From an archaeon (lineage in GTDB: Archaea > B1Sed10-29 > JAJSAI01), in NCBI GenBank assembly GCA_024274695.1, contig JAJSAI010000008.1, positions 1 to 10,812 on the forward strand: 10,812 nt of DNA, written 5' to 3'. The position numbers were made by a program, and so were the translations under genes. The first letter of the stretch is position 1; every line of letters begins with the position of its first letter. The notes beneath the pieces are model-generated. The model saw only the letters and a program-made list of their open reading frames with translations, was not told where the DNA came from and searched no databases. This document shows, piece by piece, positions 1 through 6,396 of the stretch.

Positions 1-7
1 AGAGAGA

Positions 8-637
8 ATGATAGAAAGGGCTGACGTTAACGGGTGCCCTCAAGTAGGCCTTTTCGCAGTGGCGAACAACGACTACGCAGTAGTCTCAGCCCTGACGCCC
101 CCCTCTTTCCAGGACCTTGTAAGCAGGGTTCTTGGAGTGGACGTTGTCACTGCCACGGTTGACGAGACAGGGCTCATAGGCTTGTTCTGCGCGGCCAATT
201 CCAAGAAGGTCTTCCTCCCGAAGACCGCGCTCCCCGAGGAAAAAAAGGTCTTTGAAGACGTTTTCCAGGAAGTAATAGTCGTGGAGTCAAAGTACACTGC
301 CCTCGGTAACCTGATGGCCTTGAACGACAAGGGCATGATAGTGAGCAAGTACATCGCGGAGAGCGTTCCAGAGGGCGTGAGGATGAAAATAGCAGGGTCT
401 GACCTGGTGGGCTCGGTCCTGTACGCCAACAACAAAGGATTCCTGGTCCACCCTGAATCTAATGATGCTGAGATCCGGGAAATAGAAAAAATACTCGGGG
501 TCCCGGGAGACGTTGGGACCGTGAACTTCGGAGACCCATTCGTGAAGTCAGGCTTGCTGGGTAACGACAAGGGCCTGCTGGTGGGCTCGGCCACCACAGG
601 GCCCGAGATGATGAGAATAGACGACGTGTTCGGGTGA
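8..637 (+). CDS. eif6: Translation initiation factor aIF6 (ribosome anti-association factor)
   Basis: This 209-residue protein belongs to the aIF6/eIF6 family, which binds the large ribosomal subunit and keeps it from joining the small subunit too early. The length is close to the usual 220 or so. The family pseudo-repeats are visible: NGCPQVGLFA at the N-terminus, then GLIGLFCAANSK, YTALGNLMALNDKG, GSVLYANNKGFLVHP and, near the C-terminus, VNFGDPFVKSGLLGNDKGLL. The N-terminus aligns with the family start, so the ATG at position 8 is probably correct, although only seven bases (agagaga) lie upstream and no full ribosome binding site can be judged. It is the first visible gene of an operon with prefoldin alpha, ftsY and srp54. 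The function is secure from the family; upstream operon members are cut off. Confidence 0.95.
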   Translation: MIERADVNGCPQVGLFAVANNDYAVVSALTPPSFQDLVSRVLGVDVVTATVDETGLIGLFCAANSKKVFLPKTALPEEKKVFEDVFQEVIVVESKYTALGNLMALNDKGMIVSKYIAESVPEGVRMKIAGSDLVGSVLYANNKGFLVHPESNDAEIREIEKILGVPGDVGTVNFGDPFVKSGLLGNDKGLLVGSATTGPEMMRIDDVFG

Positions 638-641
638 AAAA

Positions 642-1019
642 ATGAACAAAGAAGAGAAAATGATCAGGATCCAGGCCCTGGAACAGCAGGCCGCGGAAGT
701 ACAGCTCAGGATGGAAGAGATCTCCAGGGCAGTAGCAGAAAACCAGCTCACGCTCGCGGCCCTGGAAGAACTTGAAAAGAATGCCAGGACCTTCTCGGCA
801 ATAGGGTCAGGAGTCTACGTTAAAACAAGGGTGGATGACGCTGAGAACGTTCTCATGAGCCTCGGGGAAGACGTTCTCGCGGAATACCCTGTCGGCAAGG
901 TCAAAGAAAAACTGAAGCAGGCCCAGGAAAAGCTTGAAGAAGACCTCCGGCAGTTGTCCGCCCTGTACTCCAGAATAAGAGAGGAGTACTCCGAACTCCT
1001 GCGGGAGGAAGGCGCTTAA
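642..1019 (+). CDS. pfdA: Prefoldin subunit alpha
   Basis: This 125-residue protein looks like the alpha subunit of archaeal prefoldin (GimC), the jellyfish-shaped alpha2-beta4 co-chaperone that delivers unfolded proteins to the thermosome. Residues 1-48 form a charged helix with coiled-coil character. Residues 51-84, including SAIGSGVYVK and VLMSLGEDVLAEY, match the beta-hairpin region of PfdA. Residues 85-122 form the returning helix. It is somewhat shorter than the usual 140-150 residues, mainly at the ends of the coiled coil. The start is supported by a GGGTGA ribosome binding site at 632-637 that overlaps the aIF6 stop, four bases before the ATG. The neighbouring ftsY supports alpha over beta. 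The beta subunit is not in the window. Confidence 0.9.
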   Translation: MNKEEKMIRIQALEQQAAEVQLRMEEISRAVAENQLTLAALEELEKNARTFSAIGSGVYVKTRVDDAENVLMSLGEDVLAEYPVGKVKEKLKQAQEKLEEDLRQLSALYSRIREEYSELLREEGA

Positions 1020-1020
1020 A

Positions 1021-2136
1021 ATGTTCGGAATGCTCAGGAAGAAGATAAAAACGTTCTTCAAGAAGGAAGAGGAAAAGATAGAAGAGAAACTGGAGCAGGC
1101 CCCGGAAGAAGAGGCTGTAGAGGAACCCGCAGGCCCGGAGCAGATTGTCCAGGAAGAGCCTGAGAAAAAAACGCAACCCTCTGCTGGTAAGAGGCCTGCC
1201 GGGAAAAAGGCTGAAAAGAAGACCAGGAAGGAGAAGGACTCAGAAAAGGAGAAGAAGGTCAGACTCGCCGCGCGGGTGAAAAAGAGGATAGCGCGCAGGA
1301 TAAGGATAAAAGAAGAGGACATCGCGCCCCTGCTGGAAGACTTCGAGCTGGAACTTCTTGAGGCTGACGTGGCCCTGGAGACCGCAGAGGAGATCGTGAA
1401 AAAGCTCAGGGAAAAGCTGGTTGGCAAGGAGATAACATCCAAGGAAACGATATCCGGGACTGTTGAGAAAGCGCTGAGGGAAACCCTGCTGGAAATACTT
1501 CCTGCTCCTGACAAGGTCAAACTGGAGGGAGGCAAGCCGTTCGTTATAATGGTCGTGGGCCCCAACGGGCACGGGAAGACCACGACCATCGTGAAGCTGG
1601 CGAAGAAACTGCAGGACAAGGGCAAGAAGGTGGTCATAGCAGCCGCGGACACGTTCAGGGCGGCCAGCATAGAACAACTCGAGACCCTGGCCGGGAGGAT
1701 AGGCGTTAGAGTGATAAAGCACGATTACGGCGCAGACCCTGCGGCAGTATGCTATGACGCGATAGCCCACGCCAAGGCAAGAGGCCTTGACTACGTGATA
1801 CTGGACACCGCAGGCCGGTCAGAACTTAACAAGAACCTGATGGAAGAGCTCAGGAAAATAGAAAGGGTCGCGAAACCGGACCTGAAAGTGTACGTTGGAG
1901 AATCCCTGGCAGGAAACGCCGCGGTGGAGGAAGCCAAGAACTTTGACAAGGCAGTGGACTTTGACGGCATAATAATGACAAAAGCAGACTGCGACGTGAA
2001 GGGAGGGAGCATAATATCAGTGGCCCACGCCACCGGAAAGCCTGTGCTCTGGCTAGGGGTGGGCCAGGGCCTGGACGACCTGGAAGAGTTCACTCCAGAA
2101 AAACTTGTTGACAGGATACTGGGTGAAGACGATTGA
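1021..2136 (+). CDS. ftsY: Signal recognition particle receptor FtsY
   Basis: This 371-residue GTPase is the membrane-associated SRP receptor; it pairs with SRP54 to hand ribosome-nascent chains to the Sec translocon. Residues 1-15 (MFGMLRKKIKTFFKK) are an amphipathic basic stretch suited to membrane contact. Residues 16-80 are a low-complexity acidic then basic A region, followed by the N-domain helical bundle to about 165. The G domain has the P-loop GPNGHGKTTT at 180-189, DTFRAAS at 210-216, DTAGR at 262-266 and TKAD at 320-323. The closing motif GKPVLWLGVGQG is typical of archaeal FtsY. The ATG is preceded by GGGAGGA at 1003-1009 inside the end of pfdA. The stop overlaps the TTG start of srp54, so receptor and particle protein are probably translated together. 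No key GTPase residue is missing. Confidence 0.96.
   Translation: MFGMLRKKIKTFFKKEEEKIEEKLEQAPEEEAVEEPAGPEQIVQEEPEKKTQPSAGKRPAGKKAEKKTRKEKDSEKEKKVRLAARVKKRIARRIRIKEEDIAPLLEDFELELLEADVALETAEEIVKKLREKLVGKEITSKETISGTVEKALRETLLEILPAPDKVKLEGGKPFVIMVVGPNGHGKTTTIVKLAKKLQDKGKKVVIAAADTFRAASIEQLETLAGRIGVRVIKHDYGADPAAVCYDAIAHAKARGLDYVILDTAGRSELNKNLMEELRKIERVAKPDLKVYVGESLAGNAAVEEAKNFDKAVDFDGIIMTKADCDVKGGSIISVAHATGKPVLWLGVGQGLDDLEEFTPEKLVDRILGEDD
2121..2126 (+). promoter_or_regulatory. Ribosome binding site choosing the TTG start of srp54
   Basis: GGGTGA inside the last codons of ftsY matches the archaeal anti-Shine-Dalgarno sequence. It is six bases from TTG at 2133 but 18 from the next in-frame ATG at 2145, so it favours the non-ATG start and coupling to ftsY translation. 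Confidence 0.6.
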
Positions 2137-3455
2137 TAAACAAGATGAGGGAAATCCTGTCCAGGATAACCAGGGCAGGAGTGCTTGACAAGAAACAAGT
2201 AGAAGAGATAGTCAGGGACATTCAGAGGACCCTGATAACAGCAGACGTTAACGTAAAACTTGTTAAAGAAGTTTCAGAAAGAATAAAAAAGAGGGCCCTG
2301 GAGGAGAAGCTCCCTGCTGGGGTGAGCAGGAGAGAGCACCTGATAAGAATAATCTACGACGAGCTCGTGGGAATACTCGGAGGAGAAAAATACTCTCCGA
2401 GGATGGAAAGACACAAGATTCTCCTGGTCGGCCTTTTCGGTTCAGGAAAAACCACCATGGTGGGGAAGCTCGCGAGGTACTATCTTAAGAGGGGAATGAG
2501 CGTTGCGGCGATAACCACGGACACATGGAGGCCCGCGGCCTACGAGCAGCTCCAGCAGATCGGGCAAGCAGTAGGCTTCCCTGTCCTGGGAGGAAAAGGA
2601 GAAGACGCGGTCAAGATCCTGGAAGAGAGCCTGAAAAAGCACAAGGGACAGGACATTCTCATAGTAGACTCCGCGGGCCGGGACAGCCTCAGCGACGATC
2701 TCATACGAGAAATAAAAGAAATAAAAGAGATACTGCAGCCTGACGAGGTCTTTCTCGTGATCTCCGCGGACATAGGCCAGACCGCTTCAAAACAAGCACA
2801 GGCATTCAACGACGCTGTCGGGCTCACGGGAGTCATCGTGACAAAAACAGACTCCAGCGGCAGGGCCGGAGGAGCCCTGTCAGCATGCCGGCAGGCAGGA
2901 GTCCCGGTAGCGTTCATAAGCACGGGAGAAAAACCAGAAGACTTTGAGGTGTTCAACGCCGAAAAGTTCGTGAGCCGCCTCCTCGGTTTCCCTGACCTCG
3001 GGGAACTGCTTAAGAAAGTTCAGGAAGCCGTTGAAGAGTCGGAATTCTCGCCGGAGGACCTGTTAAAACAGGAGTACAACCTGCGCACGTTCTACAAGCA
3101 GCTTGAGGCAATGAAAAAAATGGGGCCCCTGAAAAAAGTCCTTGAAATGCTCGGGGCAGCCAGCGTTCCCAAGGAAATGGTGGAAGAGAGTGAGGAAAAA
3201 CTGCGGACGTTCAAGGTAATAATGGACAGCATGACCAAAGAAGAACTAGAACACCCCGAGATAATCAAGAGCAGCAGGATAAAAAGAATAGCAAGAGGCT
3301 CTGGCAAGAGCGAGAAAGAAGTCAGGGAACTGCTCAAGCAGTACGAGATGAGCAAGAAAATGATCAAGAAAATAAAGAAAGGCAAGTTCAGAGGAATCCC
3401 TGGAATGAAGGGCCTGAAAGGAATTCCTGGAATGCCCCCGGGGATGATGAAATAG
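2133..3455 (+). CDS. srp54: Signal recognition particle protein SRP54
   Basis: This 440-residue protein is the GTPase of the signal recognition particle; it binds signal peptides and 7S RNA and docks with FtsY. The N domain spans about 1-90 and ends before the P-loop GLFGSGKTTM (100-109). Then come DTWRPAAYEQL (from 130), DSAGRD (179-184), where the family usually has DTAGR, and TKTD (237-240) followed by RAGGALSA. The M domain (about 310-440) holds the RNA-binding helix-turn-helix SSRIKRIARGSGKS (380-393) and a methionine- and glycine-rich tail with GIPGM twice. The TTG start at 2133 is chosen because GGGTGA lies six bases upstream; the in-frame ATG at 2145 has no such site and would lose four residues. 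The TTG overlaps the ftsY TGA. The family call is secure; the exact start is less so. Confidence 0.95.
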   Translation: MINKMREILSRITRAGVLDKKQVEEIVRDIQRTLITADVNVKLVKEVSERIKKRALEEKLPAGVSRREHLIRIIYDELVGILGGEKYSPRMERHKILLVGLFGSGKTTMVGKLARYYLKRGMSVAAITTDTWRPAAYEQLQQIGQAVGFPVLGGKGEDAVKILEESLKKHKGQDILIVDSAGRDSLSDDLIREIKEIKEILQPDEVFLVISADIGQTASKQAQAFNDAVGLTGVIVTKTDSSGRAGGALSACRQAGVPVAFISTGEKPEDFEVFNAEKFVSRLLGFPDLGELLKKVQEAVEESEFSPEDLLKQEYNLRTFYKQLEAMKKMGPLKKVLEMLGAASVPKEMVEESEEKLRTFKVIMDSMTKEELEHPEIIKSSRIKRIARGSGKSEKEVRELLKQYEMSKKMIKKIKKGKFRGIPGMKGLKGIPGMPPGMMK

Positions 3456-3475
3456 GATCGCGCGCAGGCGCCCTC

Positions 3476-3484
3476 TTTTTATAT
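3476..3484 (+). promoter_or_regulatory. Predicted TATA box for the gene at 3509; possible T-run terminator for srp54
   Basis: TTTTTATAT lies in the 53-bp gap after srp54 and begins 33 nt before the next ATG. The gene it precedes has no Shine-Dalgarno sequence, so a transcript starting about 26 nt after the box would be nearly leaderless. The same five-T run could also end transcripts of the upstream operon, since archaeal terminators are short T tracts; both roles are possible. Confidence 0.55.
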
Positions 3485-3508
3485 CCTTCAAAAGCGTAAA
3501 ATACTCTG

Positions 3509-4066
3509 ATGAATCCTGAAGAAATGAAGAAGGCTAGGGAAAGGCTTGAAAAGCTCAGGGGAATGCTGAAGATCGTTAACACCCTCCCAGGAGGCAGGGC
3601 ACTCCGCCACCTGGATGAAATAAGAAGGGCTAGGAGGGCCAGGCTCAGACGAGAGCAGAAGGCAGCAGAGGATCTTGCAAGCGAAGAAGAAAGGACCAGG
3701 GCAGAAAGAATAGCAGAGGGCCTGGAAGCAGCATCAGAACTGCTCAAGAACGCCGTGGAAAGAGGGGAACTGAGGCATGCTGAAGAACTCCTGGACAAGA
3801 TGAAAATGCTTTCAGAGTTCCTGAAAGAAGAGCCCGAGCAGATCCGCAACCCTCTTGTCCTCCGAGAGCTGAGGGAAGCCTCAGAGCACCTGAGCATGCT
3901 TCCGGAAATGATCCCGCAGGAACTGGTTGAAGAAGAGGCCAGAAGAGCAGGAGTGCCGGAAAAAGTCAGCGTGAAAAGAGACCTACTAGAGCACGGGGGC
4001 CCGAGGCAGTGGACTACAATCCCGTGGCCTCTCCCCAGTCATACCTTGTCTCCACGAAGGGCGTGA
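3509..4066 (+). CDS. N-terminal piece of the split gene: charged helical protein
   Basis: This 185-residue frame begins at an ATG 33 nt after a TATA-like box. Residues 1-160 are almost entirely Glu, Lys, Arg, Leu and Ala, which predicts long helices or coiled coil, with runs such as RRARRARLRREQKAAEDLASEEERT. From about residue 166 (position 4004) the character changes: RQWTTIPWPLPSHTLSPRRA looks like out-of-frame sequence, while the next frame at the same place gives EAVDYNPVASPQSY, which looks native. The true shared sequence therefore probably ends at the five-G run at 3995-3999. If the sequence is right, the product is a truncated helical protein with a 20-residue nonsense tail and no catalytic domain. 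No function can be assigned to this part alone. Confidence 0.6.
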   Translation: MNPEEMKKARERLEKLRGMLKIVNTLPGGRALRHLDEIRRARRARLRREQKAAEDLASEEERTRAERIAEGLEAASELLKNAVERGELRHAEELLDKMKMLSEFLKEEPEQIRNPLVLRELREASEHLSMLPEMIPQELVEEEARRAGVPEKVSVKRDLLEHGGPRQWTTIPWPLPSHTLSPRRA

Positions 4067-4227
4067 AACCGTTCAGCCGCATGGAACTCCGCACAGAACT
4101 GGGCAAAGGAGCCGAACCTGAGACCGGCACGCTCTACTACTCTCCTGACAGCGTGCTCGCGCACGAGGCCCAGCACGCCAAGAACTACCGGGTCAATAGA
4201 ACAGAAGCCGGGCGTGGAAACGCTTGA
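4009..4227 (+). CDS. Middle piece of the split gene: HEAQH zinc-peptidase-like core
   Basis: This frame is open from upstream of 4000, and the GTG at 4009 is just the first possible start; no ribosome binding site precedes it. It reads VDYNPVASPQSYLVSTKGVK, then GTLYYSPDSVLAHEAQHAKN. HEAQH is an HExxH zinc-binding helix, and the hydrophobic residues before it (SVLA) are normal for that helix in metallopeptidases. The frame ends in RTEAGRGNA, which looks like out-of-frame sequence after about 4200. It overlaps the first piece by 58 nt and the last by 14 nt. It is unlikely to be a separate gene; it is best read as the central part of one protein. Confidence 0.5.
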   Translation: MDYNPVASPQSYLVSTKGVKPFSRMELRTELGKGAEPETGTLYYSPDSVLAHEAQHAKNYRVNRTEAGRGNA

Positions 4228-4600
4228 CGAGTACCTTGCTTTCCTGGCCATGGCGTGGAAGAACGAGTTCGACGCCAGGAGAGCGTGGGCCCTTCATTCA
4301 GGGTTTCCCGGAAGCCCCCACGAGACCGGCGCAAGGCTCGCGGTCGTGTCCAAGGAACTCGGCCTCAGGCCGGAGGACGTGCTCAAGGCGAAAAGAAGGG
4401 GAGAGTCTGACGAAGAATTCCAGGAAAGAGTTCTCAAGATCATGCGCAGGGCAGAACAGGAGTACAAGGCCCTCAGGAAGGATTACGAGCAGAGGAAGAA
4501 GAGCGCGAGGGGCCCGGGAGAAAAGCAGAGGCTGGAGCTCGAGTTCAGGCAAAGGCTTCGGGAGTACGGGCAAAAGGTCAGGAGAAGATTGGAAGAGTGA
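4214..4600 (+). CDS. C-terminal piece of the split gene
   Basis: This 128-residue frame is in the same phase as the 3509 frame. The GTG at 4214 has no ribosome binding site, and native-looking sequence already begins upstream at about 4202 (QKPGVETLDEY). The segment LAFLAMAWKNEFDARRAWAL resembles the helix that supplies the third zinc ligand (Glu, at 4265-4267) in HExxH peptidases of the gluzincin type, for example the ImmA/IrrE family; this is a comparison by spacing and character, not by alignment. The rest, from LGLRPEDVLKAKRRGESDEE onward, is strongly charged and helical and ends in RRRLEE. If translated alone it would lack the HExxH helix. Confidence 0.5.
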   Translation: METLDEYLAFLAMAWKNEFDARRAWALHSGFPGSPHETGARLAVVSKELGLRPEDVLKAKRRGESDEEFQERVLKIMRRAEQEYKALRKDYEQRKKSARGPGEKQRLELEFRQRLREYGQKVRRRLEE

Positions 4601-4611
4601 CAGGTCCAGCG

Positions 4612-4619
4612 TTTTTATA
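4612..4619 (+). promoter_or_regulatory. Predicted TATA box for trmY-pus10-prepilin peptidase operon
   Basis: TTTTTATA lies in the 42-bp gap after the split gene and begins 31 nt before the trmY ATG. No Shine-Dalgarno sequence sits before that ATG, so a leaderless start is predicted. The T run might also terminate the upstream transcript. Confidence 0.55.
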
Positions 4620-4642
4620 CGCGGTGGGCGTAATGTTTTCTC

Positions 4643-5155
4643 ATGAGGACTTTCGTGCTCGTGCTAGAAAAAGACCTTCCGGGCAGCATAAACTTGAACA
4701 ACCTTTCGGAGCACAGGATTGACGTCTTGTGCAGGGTCATGACAAGCGCGTTCTATCTTGACAACGACTTCAGGAGGGACGTGAAGCTAATAATAAAAGC
4801 GAACAACGTGGTGCTGGAGCTTGACGGAAGCAGGCTGAAGGGAGTAAGGCCGGACGAGAGAACGAACGCGGGAATACTCAGGAAGGTGCTGTCAGGAGGA
4901 AGCCAGCCTGGGATAAGAGCACTGCCTGAGTACGTGATACCAGAGCACGCGTTCTGGCTTGACATGGCAGGAGAATACTACAAGGACAAAGACCCTGGCC
5001 AGGACCCAGTGTTCGTGGTAGGCGGAGAAAAGGGAATGACCGTCCCGGAGAACGCTAATAAAATAAGCCTGGGTAAAAAGAGTTACCTTGCCAGCCACTG
5101 CGTGACCATACTCAACCACTGGATGGACGTGAGGGAATGGAGTACAAGAAAGTGA
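4643..5155 (+). CDS. trmY: tRNA (pseudouridine(54)-N(1))-methyltransferase TrmY
   Basis: This 170-residue protein matches TrmY, the archaeal SPOUT-class enzyme that uses S-adenosylmethionine to turn pseudouridine 54 of the tRNA T loop into N1-methylpseudouridine. Family marks are the start MRTFVLVLEK, RIDVLCRVMTSAFYL (25-39), GSRLKGVRPDERT (62-74), the knot-region glycine loop VVGGEKGM (125-132) and ISLGKKSYLASHC (141-153), which should line the cofactor pocket. It is a little shorter than many TrmY proteins (about 190-200), with few residues after the knot. It leads an operon: its last 19 nt overlap pus10, whose product makes the substrate base. The start lacks a Shine-Dalgarno site and fits a leaderless transcript. 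The out-of-frame ATG at 4633 is ignored. Confidence 0.88.
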   Translation: MRTFVLVLEKDLPGSINLNNLSEHRIDVLCRVMTSAFYLDNDFRRDVKLIIKANNVVLELDGSRLKGVRPDERTNAGILRKVLSGGSQPGIRALPEYVIPEHAFWLDMAGEYYKDKDPGQDPVFVVGGEKGMTVPENANKISLGKKSYLASHCVTILNHWMDVREWSTRK

Positions 5156-6396
5156 GGGAATACCTGCTCGAGAACGGGGCGTGCGACCACTGTATTGGCA
5201 GGCAGTTCAGAGAAAAGTTCAGGGGACACGAGTCAGCAGAAATAGGAGCGGCGGTCAGAAGAGCAGGCTCTCTTGAAGAAGTTGAAGGCCTTTTAGGGAA
5301 AGACCTTCCAGTGAAAGAAGGGTGCAGGTACTGCGACAGCATCTTCTCCATGATGCCCGGGCTCGTGGAAAAAGCAGAAGAAAAGGCCAGGGGTTGGGAG
5401 CATGATACCTTCCTGATGGGCTGCAGGATCCCAGAGGACCTCATCATACTAGAAGAAAAGATGTGGGAGAACATAGGCGCTGAGTACTGCGAGCCCCTGA
5501 AGCGAGAGGCGAACAGGCTCGCCGGGAAAACGTACTCAGAACACACTGGAAAGAAGGCGGAGTTCGTCTACCCGGACATTTCCTTCGTGCTCGACTACGT
5601 TAACAACAACGTGGAAATGACTGTGCACAGCCTTTACGTTTACGGGAGGTACCAGAAGCTCGTGAGGGGTATCCCTCAGACAAGGTGGCCGTGCAGGGAG
5701 TGCGGCGGCACCGGAAAGTACGTGGACGCGTTCGGTCAGGAGAAGCCCTGCCCCAAGTGCAAGGGGCTTGGGAAAATGTACCCTGAATCAGTGGAGGAAC
5801 TGATAGGGGAGAAGATGAAGGAGTACTTCCAGGCCGAGGACGCGGTGCTCCACGGTTCAGGGAGAGAGGATATTGACGCGAGGATGCTGGGTAACGGAAG
5901 GCCTTTCGTGATGGAGCTCGTGAAGCCCAGGAAAAGAAGCTTTGATCCCGCGGAACTCGAGCGGCTCATAAATTCTGACAAGGTCAGGGTGACTGGCCTG
6001 AGAAAGTCGAGCAAGCAGGAGCTCGTGCAGCTCAAGGCAGCAGAGTACAGAAAGAAGTATCTCGCGGTGATAGAATTCTCAGAACCCGTGTTCTGGGAAG
6101 AGCTCCATAGGATAGAAAAAGCGTTCGACGGCAAGGTGATCAAGCAGAGAACTCCCCTGCGGGTGGCGCACAGGCGGCCTGACAAGATAAGAAAGAGAAA
6201 GGTTTTCCAGGTCAGGTTCACCGGGCTCGAGGGGAACACCGCTACCGCGGAGATTCTGACGGCCTCGGGAACGTACGTTAAAGAACTTGTGTCAGGAGAC
6301 CAGGGCCGGACTGTCCCTTCCTTCTCCTCGGTGATCGGGAAAGAGTGCAGGGTGAAGGAACTGGACGTGCTAGAGGTGATTGACGAGAATGCTTGA
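5137..6396 (+). CDS. pus10: tRNA pseudouridine synthase Pus10
   Basis: This 419-residue protein is archaeal Pus10, which makes pseudouridine at positions 54 and 55 of tRNA. The N-terminal substrate-binding part has two CxxC pairs, C16/C19 (CDHC) and C63/C66 (CRYC), likely one zinc site. A second cysteine cluster, C186/C189 and C205/C208, sits in DnaJ-like CxxCGGTG and CPKCKGLG motifs before SVEELIG. The catalytic core has GREDIDARML; its GRED aspartate (D245) aligns with the GRTD aspartate of TruA-type synthases. It continues with NGRPFVMEL. The C-terminal part has VAHRRPDKIRKRKV and GTYVKELVSGDQGRTVPS, all family hallmarks. The ATG at 5137 lies inside the end of trmY, preceded by a GTGAGGG sequence. 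The gene ends overlapping the prepilin peptidase gene by 8 nt. Confidence 0.95.
   Translation: MEYKKVREYLLENGACDHCIGRQFREKFRGHESAEIGAAVRRAGSLEEVEGLLGKDLPVKEGCRYCDSIFSMMPGLVEKAEEKARGWEHDTFLMGCRIPEDLIILEEKMWENIGAEYCEPLKREANRLAGKTYSEHTGKKAEFVYPDISFVLDYVNNNVEMTVHSLYVYGRYQKLVRGIPQTRWPCRECGGTGKYVDAFGQEKPCPKCKGLGKMYPESVEELIGEKMKEYFQAEDAVLHGSGREDIDARMLGNGRPFVMELVKPRKRSFDPAELERLINSDKVRVTGLRKSSKQELVQLKAAEYRKKYLAVIEFSEPVFWEELHRIEKAFDGKVIKQRTPLRVAHRRPDKIRKRKVFQVRFTGLEGNTATAEILTASGTYVKELVSGDQGRTVPSFSSVIGKECRVKELDVLEVIDENA
6373..6380 (+). promoter_or_regulatory. Strong ribosome binding site that fixes the prepilin peptidase start
   Basis: GAGGTGAT, inside the end of pus10, is a perfect stretch of the archaeal Shine-Dalgarno consensus. 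It ends eight bases before ATG at 6389 but runs into the in-frame TTG at 6380, so the ATG is the better start. Confidence 0.75.

Larger units (their letters stand above)
3509..4600 (+). pseudogene. Split gene for an HExxH metallopeptidase-like protein (two compensating frameshifts)
   Basis: I read the three open frames at 3509-4066, 4009-4227 and 4214-4600 as one gene. The first and third are in the same phase; the middle piece is shifted by one base. Adding one G to the five-G run at 3995-3999 joins frame 1 to the middle frame as LLEHGGPEAVDYNP. Removing one A near 4198-4202 joins the middle to the last frame as NRQKPGVETLDEY. The composite has about 363 residues: a charged helical N-terminus (1-160), a core with HEAQH (219-223) and a Glu about 30 residues later in NEFDARRAW, and a charged helical C-terminus. 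No signal peptide or membrane segment is visible, so it is probably cytosolic. I do not recognise the family. It may be a recent pseudogene, an assembly error, or a gene read through by frameshifting. The three pieces are listed separately below. Confidence 0.6.

Noticed and set aside
807-1670. A 287-codon open frame on the minus strand opposite pfdA and ftsY
   Set aside because: It is rich in Ser and Phe, the mirror of Glu- and Lys-rich coding sequence on the plus strand, has no recognisable motif, and overlaps two certain genes.
3391-3440. A short direct repeat near the end of srp54
   Set aside because: It encodes the GIPGM repeat of the normal Met/Gly-rich SRP54 tail, so it is a protein-level feature, not a mobile or regulatory repeat.
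3994-4031. A programmed -1 frameshift site at the five-G run
   Set aside because: The in-phase heptamer is cGGGGGC, so it lacks the first matching base, and the following stem is only 5 bp with a 19-nt loop. A one-base deletion is simpler, although recoding is not excluded.
4224-4646. A 140-codon plus-strand frame over the end of the split gene
   Set aside because: Its translation is Arg- and Ser-rich with no motif, while the 4214-4600 frame over the same bases looks native.
6380-6388. The TTG at 6380 as start of the prepilin peptidase
   Set aside because: It lies on the last base of the GAGGTGAT ribosome binding site; the ATG at 6389 has correct spacing.
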